A stretch of DNA of 11,421 bases from an uncultured Acidimicrobiales bacterium (GTDB lineage Bacteria > Actinomycetota > Acidimicrobiia > Acidimicrobiales > Aldehydirespiratoraceae), in contig CALKOE010000253.1 of the NCBI GenBank assembly GCA_938091985.1, positions 1-11,421 on the forward strand. Direction: 5' to 3'. This document shows positions 1 to 5,893 of this stretch, one piece after another. Each line of letters opens with the position of its first letter. The stretch's first letter is position 1. The position numbers and the translations under genes are program-made. The notes under the pieces were generated by a model. It was not told where the DNA came from and did not search any database. It was given only the letters and a program-made list of their open reading frames with translations.

Positions 1-475
1 TCCGCGTGTCGCCGATCACATAGTTGAGCACGAGCGACATCTCTGCCTGGAGTCGCTCGTCGTAGTCGCGAAGACCATCGACCTCGGAGCAAGCCGGCAC
101 GATCACCGGTTCGGCCGGGTTGTCGCACGTCACCAAGGTGCCGTCGATCGACTCGATCACCGCTCCGAGCCGCAGCGCCAGGCGACGGGGCGGATCTTGG
201 GCTGTGTAGGTGTCCCCCGTCAGGGGCGAGTCCGAACCATCAAGGGTTCGGGTCCACGTGCCGGAACTCACGAAGGTGGCCGTTCGCCATCGGTTCCAGG
301 CCACGACGAGGTCCTCGGCCGCGGTTTCATCGTGCGTCACCGCCGGAAACGACAACTCGATCTCAGTGAGCGTCGAGGGTGCCGGCTCATCGTCACCGCC
401 GGTCAGCGCAGCGATGCCGAGCACCGCCACGACACCGGCCACGACACCGGCAACCACCATCAGGACTGGACGCAT
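1..475 (-). CDS. Partial secreted or membrane-anchored protein of unknown function
   Basis: An open frame starting at ATG 475 runs leftward without a stop to the window edge, so 158 codons are visible and the C-terminus is missing. Residues about 4-23 form one hydrophobic segment (MRPVLMVVAGVVAGVVAVLG), a signal peptide or signal anchor, followed by an acidic, Pro-containing linker (GGDDEPAPS). The rest reads as a soluble extracytoplasmic domain with two cysteines about 14 residues apart (TCDN and PACSE) that could form a disulfide. I recognise no family. The start lies 54 nt after the mscS-like gene on the same strand. There is no clear Shine-Dalgarno site, but TACCTT lies 7 nt upstream (complement of 483-488), so a short or leaderless transcript is possible. 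An internal ATG at codon 6 (460) is an alternative start. The coding call rests on the uninterrupted frame, codon bias and the signal sequence. Confidence 0.75.
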   Translation of the reverse strand, partial: MRPVLMVVAGVVAGVVAVLGIAALTGGDDEPAPSTLTEIELSFPAVTHDETAAEDLVVAWNRWRTATFVSSGTWTRTLDGSDSPLTGDTYTAQDPPRRLALRLGAVIESIDGTLVTCDNPAEPVIVPACSEVDGLRDYDERLQAEMSLVLNYVIGDTR

Positions 476-482
476 GACCACG

Positions 483-488
483 AAGGTA
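483..488 (-). promoter_or_regulatory. Candidate -10 element for the leftmost partial gene
   Basis: On the minus strand this reads TACCTT, fitting TANNNT, and ends 7 nt before ATG 475. That places the expected transcription start at or next to the start codon. No good -35 is visible 17-18 nt further upstream. This is a weak call, supported mainly by the same arrangement at three other genes in the window. Confidence 0.3.
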
Positions 489-529
489 CAGCGGCCCGCG
501 ATTGCGTTGGACCACCCAACCCCGACAGA

Positions 530-1315
530 TCAGCGAGGCAGGTGCACGTCGCGCTGAGGAAACGGGATGACGATCCCGGCATCACGCAGGCCCTCGTGCA
601 CGGCCACGACGACGGCGTCGCGGGTCTGTCGCTCAGAGGTCTCGGCCCCCGAGTGCCAAAACGTCACTTCGAAGTTGATCGAGGAGTCGGCGAACTCGAA
701 TGCCGCCACGGTCGGAGCGGGTTTGGCCATCACGCCCTCGACCGAGGACAACGAAGCCTTCAACACCGTGGAGGCCGCGCGAAGATCACTCTCGTAGGCG
801 ACGCCCACGATCACCCGAGTGCGCCGACTCATCCGTCGAGTCTGATTGACGATCGGCGCGTCGAGCACTTGCGAGTTCGGGATCGTGACCAGCTCACCGT
901 CGAACGTCTCGAGCAACAGCGCTCGCCCGGTGACGTCGATCACCGTGCCCTCGTAACCGTTGGACTGGATCTCTTCACCGCACTCCAGCGGCCGCTCGGT
1001 CTGCAGCACCACCCCGGCGAAGAGGTTTTGCAGCACCGGCTGCAGCGCGAGTGCGATGGCGAGCCCGCCGAGGCCCAGCGCACCGATGAGTGGGCCAATC
1101 TCTACGCCGACCACGCTTGCCGCGTAGATGAAGCCGAAGAGCAGCACCGACCAGCGGATCAGCCGGACAACCAAGGCCACCGCCAGCGATGGTTGTGCGA
1201 GGCGACGATTCAGCCCGACCGTGAGGATCCGACCGAGGAGGATGGTGGCGATGATCGACCCGAGGGCGATACCGCCGGCGGTGATCCACTCCTCCACGGT
1301 GACCGCGAGGATCAT
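530..1315 (-). CDS. MscS-family small-conductance mechanosensitive channel
   Basis: A 261-aa integral membrane protein of the MscS family, which opens under membrane tension to release ions and small solutes on osmotic downshock. Three hydrophobic helices lie at about residues 12-32, 46-67 and 74-106. The third has the Gly/Ala-rich pore-helix pattern (GALGLGGLAIALALQPVLQN) that lines the pore in MscS. It is followed by the beta domain with GTVIDVTGRALLLETFDG and VTIPNS (about 122-148), and the C-terminal alpha/beta domain ends in PFPQRDVHL (251-259), close to the MscS family signature. Length is near that of E. coli MscS (286 aa). The start ATG overlaps the dnaB stop by one base (TGATG), suggesting translational coupling to dnaB. 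No extra N-terminal sensor domain or C-terminal cyclic-nucleotide domain is present. Confidence 0.93.
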   Translation of the reverse strand: MILAVTVEEWITAGGIALGSIIATILLGRILTVGLNRRLAQPSLAVALVVRLIRWSVLLFGFIYAASVVGVEIGPLIGALGLGGLAIALALQPVLQNLFAGVVLQTERPLECGEEIQSNGYEGTVIDVTGRALLLETFDGELVTIPNSQVLDAPIVNQTRRMSRRTRVIVGVAYESDLRAASTVLKASLSSVEGVMAKPAPTVAAFEFADSSINFEVTFWHSGAETSERQTRDAVVVAVHEGLRDAGIVIPFPQRDVHLPR

Positions 1316-2670
1316 CAGACGTCGCGGCGGGTCAGGTTCTTGAAGGCTGTGAACCGGGGCAAGAAGCCGAGGTTGATGGTGCCGGTGGGGCCGTTGCGAT
1401 GCTTGGCAACGATGATCTCGGCCATGCCTTCGTTCTCGCTGCCCGGGTTGTAGACCTCATCGCGATAGAGGAACATCACGACGTCGGCGTCCTGCTCGAT
1501 CGATCCCGACTCGCGCAGATCGGCGAGCATCGGACGCTTGTCTTGGCGCATCTCGAGGTTTCGGGAGAGCTGAGAGAGACCGACCACCGGGCACTCGAGC
1601 TCACGGGCCAGGATCTTGAGACCACGGCTGATCTCGGCCACTTCGACCTGACGACTCTCGGCGCCGGCTCGGCCGGTCATCAGCTGGATGTAGTCGACCA
1701 CGATCATGCCGAGGTCTCCCGTACGGCTCTTGAGCCGGCGAGCCTTGGCCCGGATCTCCATGATCGTGAGATTCGGGTTGTCATCGATCCACAGCGGCGA
1801 CTCGGCAAGACGCCCGATGCCGTTGGAAATTCGGGTCCAGTCGTCTTCTTTGAGGTTGCCGTCGCGCATGTTCTTGGCGTCGACATTTGCCTCGGAACAC
1901 AGCAGACGTTGCGTGAGTTCGAGGTGGCCCATCTCCAAGCTGAAGATGAGCGTGGGTCGATTCGCCCGCACCGCTGCGTGGGCGGCCATGTTGAGCGCAA
2001 ATGCGGTCTTGCCCATTGCCGGTCGAGCGCCGACGATCACCAATGCGTTGGGCTGCAGCCCTGACAGGAGTTCGTCGAGGTCGACGAACCCGGTGGGGGT
2101 GCCAGTGATGCCCTCGCCTGCCTCGTACAACTGCTCGAGGCGATCGAGCGTGGCATCGAGAAGGTCACGGATCTCACCCATCGTGTCGGCCACGCGGCCC
2201 TGCGCGACCTGGAACATCATGTTCTCGGCCTCGTCGACAGCCTTGGTGACGTCGTCGGGACGGCCGTAGCCGATCTCGGCAATCTCGCCGGCAACCTCGA
2301 TCAATCGGCGCAGTGTGTAGCGCTCTTGGATGATGCTGGCGTATTTCGCTGCGTTGGATGTAGCCGGCGTGCTGACCTGGAGACTGATCAGACCATCGAG
2401 GCCACCGATCGACTCCAGCACCCCGCCGCGATCGAGTTCCTCGGCGACCGTGACCGGATCGACCGGGTCGCCCGTGGCGTAGAGCGTGGAGATGGCGTCG
2501 TAGACGTGGGCGTGGGCCGGCCGGTAGAAGTGCTCGACCGAGCTGATCTCGACGGCATCGGCAATCGCGTCGCGCGAGAGCAGCATCGCGCCGAGAAGCG
2601 ACTCTTCGGCTTCGAGGTTGTGGGGCGGGACTCGAGCCATCCGGCCCGAATCGAGTTCGCTCATCACCAT
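1315..2670 (-). CDS. dnaB: Replicative DNA helicase DnaB
   Basis: DnaB is the hexameric 5'-3' helicase that unwinds DNA at the replication fork and contacts primase. From ATG 2670 it is 451 aa, the usual length. The N-terminal all-alpha domain (about 15-120, PPHNLEAEESLLGAMLLS onward) is followed by a linker and a RecA-like ATPase (about 185-450). That domain has Walker A GARPAMGKT (214-222), SLEM with the likely catalytic Glu (246), Walker B VVDYIQL (324-330) and the C-terminal AKHRNGPTG loop carrying Lys/Arg finger residues (422-430). There is no intein, although dnaB is a common intein host. The frame is open further upstream to 2856, but that stretch does not resemble DnaB and is non-coding in character. 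ATG 2664 or 2640 are alternative starts. A GGAG lies 16 nt before 2670, a rather long spacing. The gene is probably expressed separately from rplI because of the gap and hairpin between them. Confidence 0.96.
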   Translation of the reverse strand: MVMSELDSGRMARVPPHNLEAEESLLGAMLLSRDAIADAVEISSVEHFYRPAHAHVYDAISTLYATGDPVDPVTVAEELDRGGVLESIGGLDGLISLQVSTPATSNAAKYASIIQERYTLRRLIEVAGEIAEIGYGRPDDVTKAVDEAENMMFQVAQGRVADTMGEIRDLLDATLDRLEQLYEAGEGITGTPTGFVDLDELLSGLQPNALVIVGARPAMGKTAFALNMAAHAAVRANRPTLIFSLEMGHLELTQRLLCSEANVDAKNMRDGNLKEDDWTRISNGIGRLAESPLWIDDNPNLTIMEIRAKARRLKSRTGDLGMIVVDYIQLMTGRAGAESRQVEVAEISRGLKILARELECPVVGLSQLSRNLEMRQDKRPMLADLRESGSIEQDADVVMFLYRDEVYNPGSENEGMAEIIVAKHRNGPTGTINLGFLPRFTAFKNLTRRDV

Positions 2671-2777
2671 GTTGCGTTCACATCCACTCCCCACGACCGA
2701 CGGACGATGCTTGCCGCGTACCCCTGTGCGGAACCAGGGGGAATCGCGTGTTTTCCGGGGGAAATCGACCCGGTTTC

Positions 2778-2829
2778 CTGTGGATAGATTTTGTACACAG
2801 GCGCGCGCGTCTGTGGACGATCCTGTGGA
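2778..2829. promoter_or_regulatory. Cluster of DnaA-box-like motifs upstream of dnaB
   Basis: Within 52 bp there are three copies of CTGTGGA (2778-2784, 2811-2817, 2823-2829) and, between the first two, TTGTACACA (2791-2799). The complement of the first site reads CTATCCACA, one mismatch from the classical DnaA box TTATCCACA. TTGTACACA is one mismatch from TTGTCCACA, the form favoured in high-GC actinobacteria. The first CCTGTG and the following CACAGG also form an inverted repeat across 2777-2801. The cluster lies just over 100 bp upstream of the dnaB start in the only sizeable gap of the operon. DnaA-dependent control of dnaB is an inference. These may instead be operators for another regulator. 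Confidence 0.4.
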
Positions 2830-2847
2830 GGGCTGGGGATTGCGAAC

Positions 2848-2877
2848 TGCGGCCACCCCGTCGCCGAGGTGGCCGCA
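2848..2877 (-). terminator. GC-rich hairpin after rplI, likely terminator or attenuator
   Basis: TGCGGCCACC (2848-2857) and GGTGGCCGCA (2868-2877) form a perfect 10-bp stem with a 10-nt loop. On the minus strand it starts 4 nt after the rplI stop. No T-run follows, so it is not a classical intrinsic terminator, but actinobacterial terminators often lack one. It could end or reduce transcription from the ribosomal-protein genes before dnaB. Confidence 0.5.
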
Positions 2878-2881
2878 CTGT

Positions 2882-3328
2882 TCACTCTTCGATCACGTCG
2901 ACCGTGATGGGGAACTCCACCTCGGGGTGGAGCTTGCACATCACCATCGCCTGACCGAGGTCTTTCAAGGGGTTCTCGAGGCTGAGGGCACGACGATCGA
3001 TCACCGTGCCGGTCTGAGCTTCGACTGCCTCGACGATTTCGGGCGCACCAACCGAACCGAACAGTCGACCACCCTCGCCGGCCTTGGCCGAGATGGTGAT
3101 GACGGTCGGTACGAGCTTCGTTGCGACCTCTTCGGCCTCGGCGCGGCTCGCGGCGTTGCGCACAGAGGCGGCACGACGCATTGCTTCGCCCTGTGCTTCA
3201 GCACCCTTCGTCGCCTTCATGGCGAGTCCGTTGGGACCGAGCAGGTTACGGAAGTGTCCGTCGGCAACGTCGCAGATTTCGCCCTTGCGACCCAACCCAT
3301 CGACATCTTGACGCAGGATCACCTTCAC
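2882..3328 (-). CDS. rplI: 50S ribosomal protein bL9
   Basis: bL9 binds 23S rRNA near the L1 stalk base and reaches toward a neighbouring ribosome; it helps limit frameshifting. The 148-aa length is typical. The N-terminal domain has the conserved start [21 protein letters not shown] and the [12 protein letters not shown] segment (about 25-36), matching the family's Y/F-A/R-N-x-L-x-P-x-G-x-A pattern. A charged connecting helix rich in Ala, Glu and Arg follows (about 42-72), then the C-terminal domain with GRLFGSVG and the hydrophobic PITVDVIEE end. Its ATG overlaps the rpsR stop by 4 nt (ATGA), so it is very likely translated in coupling with rpsR. A hairpin follows directly downstream. Confidence 0.97.
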   Translation of the reverse strand: MKVILRQDVDGLGRKGEICDVADGHFRNLLGPNGLAMKATKGAEAQGEAMRRAASVRNAASRAEAEEVATKLVPTVITISAKAGEGGRLFGSVGAPEIVEAVEAQTGTVIDRRALSLENPLKDLGQAMVMCKLHPEVEFPITVDVIEE

Positions 3329-3804
3329 GCCTCTGCCTCCTCACTCGTGGCATCGGCAATGGTGGCCTGATCGCCATCGATGGTGACACCCTCGATTTCG
3401 GTGGTGTCAGCCTCGTCGGTACGACCTTCGTCGGTACCTTCCTCATCGGAGCCGGGCGGCGGACCGCTCGGACGCGGGGCCGGACCATCGGCACGCCCGC
3501 CACGCTCACCGCGATCGCGGTTGCTGCGCTGGGTGGTAACCCGGCTGGCGTAGGGGATCAGCGCCATCTCACGAGCGACCTTGATTGCGTCGGCGATGAG
3601 CTTTTGCTGCTGGGTGTCGTTGCCGGTGACGCGTCGTGCACGGATCTTCGCCCGCTCCGACATGAACCGCCGAAGCAGGTTCGCGTCCTTCCAGTCGACG
3701 TAGACGATCTTCTCTTGGGAGAGGATCGAAACCTTCTTCTTGCCGCCGCGACGACCGGCGTCCTTCATGTTCTTTGAACTGCCGCGCTTCTTTACTTTGG
3801 CCAT
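3325..3804 (-). CDS. rpsR: 30S ribosomal protein bS18 with long acidic C-terminal extension
   Basis: bS18 pairs with bS6 on the platform of the 30S subunit. The conserved core is at about residues 22-88: [34 protein letters not shown] and [10 protein letters not shown] match bS18 closely. Two features are odd. First, the protein is 159 aa, roughly twice the usual 75-90. Residues 89-159 start Arg/Gly-rich ([11 protein letters not shown]), pass through a Pro-rich stretch and end in an acidic tail with 16 Asp/Glu in the last 41 residues, predicted disordered. Second, there is no cysteine: positions equivalent to the CxxC and TGNCT cysteines of zinc-binding actinobacterial S18 read SILS and TGNDT. 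The tail is in frame with the core and overlaps rplI only by the ATGA junction. The Shine-Dalgarno site is modest (GGAAG, 8 nt from ATG). Confidence 0.95.
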   Translation of the reverse strand: MAKVKKRGSSKNMKDAGRRGGKKKVSILSQEKIVYVDWKDANLLRRFMSERAKIRARRVTGNDTQQQKLIADAIKVAREMALIPYASRVTTQRSNRDRGERGGRADGPAPRPSGPPPGSDEEGTDEGRTDEADTTEIEGVTIDGDQATIADATSEEAEA

Positions 3805-3855
3805 TCCTGGATCTTCCGTTCTCTAGTTCTGTGGAGAGCTCGTTCTGCCGAAGGG

Positions 3856-4317
3856 CTAGAACGGCTCCTCGTCCATGTCGTATGCGGGCGGGGCCTGGTT
3901 GGGGGCCGGACGGCTCTGAGCGGCACCGCCGCCACCGCCGCCGCCACCCTGGGCGCCGCTGTCGCCGCGGAACTCGTTCTTGCGGATCTCCGCCGATGCC
4001 CACTTGAGGCTCGGGGCGACATCGTCAGCGATGATCTCCACCGCGGAACGACGATCACCGTCGGGCGTGTCCCAGGAGCGCTGGCTCAGCGCGCCGTAGA
4101 CGACCACGCGGGATCCCTTGGTAACAGATTCGGCGACGTTCTCGGCGAGCTGGCGGAAGCAACTCACGTTGAAGAACGAAACCTCTTCTTCGCCATCAGC
4201 CTTCTTCTTGTTCCAGGCGATGCCGAAGTTTGCGACTGCCATGCCGCCCTGCGTGAACCGAAGTTCAGGATCGCGGGTGACGTTGCCGACGACCGTGATG
4301 GTGTTGTCGAATGCCAT
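3856..4317 (-). CDS. ssb: Single-stranded DNA-binding protein
   Basis: SSB coats single-stranded DNA in replication, recombination and repair, and recruits partners through its C-terminal tip. The 153-aa product has an OB-fold at about 1-108 with ITVVGNVTRDPELRFTQGG, VANFGIAWN, SFFNVSCFRQLAENV and KGSRVVVYGALSQRSW, all typical. A flexible Gly/Ala/Pro linker follows with eight consecutive glycines, ending in DMDEEPF, an acidic Pro-Phe tip equivalent to DDDIPF. It lies 17 nt after rpsF, preceded by GGAAGAGG, and 51 nt before rpsR. The position between rpsF and rpsR is the common bacterial arrangement. I assume it is the main chromosomal SSB rather than a competence or mobile-element copy. Confidence 0.97.
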   Translation of the reverse strand: MAFDNTITVVGNVTRDPELRFTQGGMAVANFGIAWNKKKADGEEEVSFFNVSCFRQLAENVAESVTKGSRVVVYGALSQRSWDTPDGDRRSAVEIIADDVAPSLKWASAEIRKNEFRGDSGAQGGGGGGGGAAQSRPAPNQAPPAYDMDEEPF

Positions 4318-4334
4318 GTTGGTACCTCTTCCGA

Positions 4335-4685
4335 TCAGCCGGCCGCGGCCGGCGCCGGCTCACCGAAGAGACCGCGCTTCGCGGCCTCCTTCTCGGGGAG
4401 ACGGAACAGCTTGTGGCGAACGATGTCGTCCGCGAGACGGAGCTGGCGCTCGGTGGTGGGGAGACCGGCCGTTTCGGTGACGACCTCCCACACGACGTAG
4501 TTGCCTTCGGTCTTGTGGTTGATCTCGTAGGCAAATCGGCGTCGACCCCAATGGTCAGTCGACGCAATCCGGCCACCCTCATCGGTGATCAGACCTTGAG
4601 TACGAGCGATCACCTTCTGCACGTCGTTCTCAGGAACGTCGCTGTCGATGATGATCATCAATTCATAGGCTCGCAAAATAGCCAC
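4335..4685 (-). CDS. rpsF: 30S ribosomal protein bS6
   Basis: bS6 forms a heterodimer with bS18 on the 30S platform. The 116-aa product begins at GTG 4685 and reads M-AILRAYELMIIID, then HWGRRRFAYEINHKTEGNYVVWEV (shown as consecutive conserved blocks HWGRRRFAYEI and EGNYVV), then RLADDIVRHKLFRLPE, a standard bS6 pattern. The GTG start is chosen because AGGAGGTG lies 5 nt upstream, and because the longer in-frame reading from ATG 4784 adds 33 residues that match nothing in bS6. The C-terminus ends in a short Ala/Pro tail. It is the first gene of the rpsF-ssb-rpsR-rplI group. A GC-rich hairpin directly before the ribosome-binding site may regulate it. Confidence 0.96.
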   Translation of the reverse strand: MAILRAYELMIIIDSDVPENDVQKVIARTQGLITDEGGRIASTDHWGRRRFAYEINHKTEGNYVVWEVVTETAGLPTTERQLRLADDIVRHKLFRLPEKEAAKRGLFGEPAPAAAG

Positions 4686-4690
4686 GAGCT

Positions 4691-4698
4691 CACCTCCT
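4691..4698 (-). promoter_or_regulatory. Strong Shine-Dalgarno site deciding the rpsF GTG start
   Basis: On the minus strand AGGAGGTG lies 5 nt before GTG 4685. It is the strongest ribosome-binding site in the window and fixes the bS6 start at a position that matches the family N-terminus. Confidence 0.85.
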
Positions 4699-4700
4699 CT

Positions 4701-4731
4701 GGACCCGCACTGCGGGGCCCCTTCCCGGGGC
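4701..4731 (-). promoter_or_regulatory. GC-rich leader hairpins upstream of rpsF, possible S6:S18 autoregulatory leader
   Basis: CCCGC-act-GCGGG (4704-4716) forms a compact hairpin, extendable to 9 pairs with one mismatch (4701-4719). The alternative GCCCC/GGGGC pairing (4717-4721 with 4727-4731) sits next to it. Both fall directly upstream of the rpsF ribosome-binding site on the minus strand. Many bacteria have an rpsF leader RNA bound by S6:S18. I cannot confirm the defining features of that motif here, so this is a candidate only. Confidence 0.3.
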
Positions 4732-4781
4732 AGGGGTTGTTTCGGTTGTCGCAAGAAGGCTACCGGCCAAGCGCATGTCTG

Positions 4782-4799
4782 CACCCTACGAACAGGGTG
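4782..4799. repeat. Small inverted repeat at the edge of the 17-bp array
   Basis: CACCCT (4782-4787) and AGGGTG (4794-4799) pair across a 6-nt loop. The right arm belongs to the first 17-bp unit and the left arm lies outside the array, so only the rpsF-proximal end of the array carries the hairpin. Confidence 0.6.
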
Positions 4800-4908
4800 T
4801 GACAGCGAACAGGGTGTGACAGCGAACAGGGTGTGACAGCGAACAGGGTGTGACAGCGGACAGGGTGTGACAGCGGACAGGGTGTGACAGCGAACAGGGT
4901 GTGACAGT
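4790..4908. repeat. Seven tandem copies of a 17-bp repeat
   Basis: The unit is gaacagggtgtgacagc, repeated head to tail without spacers at 4790, 4807, 4824, 4841, 4858, 4875 and 4892. Copies 5 and 6 start ggac instead of gaac, and the last base of copy 7 is t; otherwise all are identical. The array lies about 105 bp upstream of the rpsF start and ends about 95 bp before the rightward gene. Each unit contains TGTGACA, and on the other strand two CTGT steps, which could be protein-binding half-sites. The near identity suggests recent expansion by slippage, or selection on a bound motif. Seventeen is not a multiple of three, and the array is intergenic. Confidence 0.97.
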
Positions 4909-4966
4909 CAGCCGGCCAGCCAGACCAGTACGGAGCGGACCCGAGTGTCGCGCATCCCTCGTTCAC

Positions 4967-4996
4967 CCGACACAGGACCAACGCGACGCGTAACGT
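4967..4996 (+). promoter_or_regulatory. Candidate promoter for the MBL-fold lipoprotein gene
   Basis: CCGACA (4967-4972, four matches to TTGACA) and TAACGT (4991-4996) are separated by 18 bp. The -10 ends 6 nt before ATG 5003 and no Shine-Dalgarno site is present, so the transcript may be leaderless. Confidence 0.45.
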
Positions 4997-5002
4997 CGGC
5001 TC

Positions 5003-5893
5003 ATGTGCGGCAACCATCGTTCTGACGGCACCCCGGTCGACCACCATCACCATCACGACAATCGGCCGGTCTTCATGCCCCAGGTCCGCGGACCCCGTCT
5101 ATGGCGGCGACGAGCGTTTCTCGGTGAGATGGGCAAGGGCACCATGGCCTTCGCCGTCCTCGCTCCTGCGTTCATCGCCGCGTGCAGCGACGATGGCGGC
5201 ACGAACGCAACCGGCACCACGAGCACAACCTCGACCACCACCAGCACTCCCGGAACCACGACCACCGAGGGCACGACCCCGACAAGTGAGGGGCTCCCCG
5301 CCACCGCACAACTCACCTGGGCCCGCTCCAAGATCGGCAACGTCTCGGCCTATGTGCTCATTCGTGGCACCGAAGCAGCCGTGGTCGACACGGGGGTACC
5401 GGGCAGCGCCGACGACATCGGCGAGACCCTCGCTGGAGTGGGGCTCGACTATTCCGACGTTGCCCACGTCATCTTGACCCACCTCCACCCCGACCACATC
5501 GGTTCGATCGGCGAGGTGATGGACCTGGCGGCCGGAGCAACGGCCTATGCCGGAGAGGCCGACATCGGCGGGATCGACTTCGATCCCATCACGGCCGCCG
5601 CCGACGGCGACGAGGTCTTCGGTCTCGAGGTGATCGCCACGCCCGGCCACACCAATGGCCACATCTCGGTGATCGACCACGACGCTGGCCTGCTCGTCGC
5701 TGGTGATGCCATCAACACCCAAGACGGCGGTGTGCAAGGTCCGAATCCACGCTTCTCCGCCGACCACGACCGCGCCAACCACTCGGCTCGCCGCCTGGCT
5801 GAACTCTCGTTCAACACACTGCTCGCCGGCCACGGTGACCCAGTGGAAGACATGGCCGACACTGCGGTGATCGCGATGGCGGCGGCGTTGTGA
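5003..5893 (+). CDS. Metallo-beta-lactamase-fold hydrolase, predicted Tat-exported lipoprotein
   Basis: A 296-aa MBL-fold metallohydrolase. The metal-binding set is complete: HLHPDH is HxHxDH (160-165), GHTNGH supplies H216, AGDA supplies D235 and AGHGD supplies H277, consistent with a dinuclear zinc or iron site. The N-terminus has twin arginines (RRRAFL, 35-40), a hydrophobic stretch and a lipobox-like FIAAC with C61, indicating Tat export and lipid anchoring. A Thr-rich tether follows (about 66-95) before the catalytic domain. Unusually, residues 14-18 are five consecutive histidines within DHHHHHD, ahead of the Tat motif. ATG 5075 (MPQVRG) is an alternative start that would remove them. 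ATG 5003 is preferred because a -10 lies 6 nt upstream. The substrate is unknown: MBL proteins include lactonases, glyoxalases, phosphodiesterases and lactamases. The stop overlaps the next gene's start by 4 nt, so the two are probably co-translated. Confidence 0.92.
   Translation: MCGNHRSDGTPVDHHHHHDNRPVFMPQVRGPRLWRRRAFLGEMGKGTMAFAVLAPAFIAACSDDGGTNATGTTSTTSTTTSTPGTTTTEGTTPTSEGLPATAQLTWARSKIGNVSAYVLIRGTEAAVVDTGVPGSADDIGETLAGVGLDYSDVAHVILTHLHPDHIGSIGEVMDLAAGATAYAGEADIGGIDFDPITAAADGDEVFGLEVIATPGHTNGHISVIDHDAGLLVAGDAINTQDGGVQGPNPRFSADHDRANHSARRLAELSFNTLLAGHGDPVEDMADTAVIAMAAAL

Larger units (their letters stand above)
4686..5002. other. Divergent intergenic spacer between rpsF and the MBL gene
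   Basis: This 317-bp spacer contains, left to right, the rpsF ribosome-binding site, the leader hairpins, an AT-poor stretch with a possible rpsF -10 (TAGCCT on the minus strand, 4757-4762, no good -35), a seven-copy 17-bp tandem repeat and a promoter for the rightward gene. An open frame crosses it on the minus strand (4760-5056), but only because the repeat lacks stops. I see no real gene in it. Confidence 0.7.

Noticed and set aside
197..1453. Long plus-strand open frame of 418 codons
   Set aside because: It lies antisense to the MscS-type gene and the ends of its neighbours. The product is a low-quality Arg/His/Asp-rich sequence typical of antisense frames in GC-rich coding DNA.
1315..2670. 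Intein in dnaB
   Set aside because: The helicase motifs are contiguous and the total length is normal.
2671..2856. N-terminal extension of DnaB
   Set aside because: The 62 extra codons do not resemble DnaB, cover the DnaA-box-like cluster, and the natural DnaB N-terminus begins at ATG 2670 or 2664.
2671..2881. Chromosomal origin of replication
   Set aside because: The DnaA-box-like sites are few and imperfect, there is no AT-rich unwinding region, and dnaA and dnaN are not adjacent.
3805..3855. Imperfect inverted repeat (CCGTTC...CTAG / CTAGAACGG) between ssb and rpsR
   Set aside because: The arms do not pair without a 2-nt bulge and the element lies within an operon. I could not separate it from chance.
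4686..4784. N-terminal extension of bS6 from ATG 4784
   Set aside because: A strong Shine-Dalgarno site directly before GTG 4685 and the standard bS6 N-terminus fix the shorter start.
4790..4908. CRISPR array
   Set aside because: Units are adjacent with no unique spacers, the 17-bp unit is too short, and no cas gene is nearby.
4760..5056. Minus-strand open frame with an internal peptide repeat
   Set aside because: The repeated peptide comes from the 17-bp array read through a period not divisible by three. There is no ribosome-binding site and no family resemblance, and it overlaps the promoter region.
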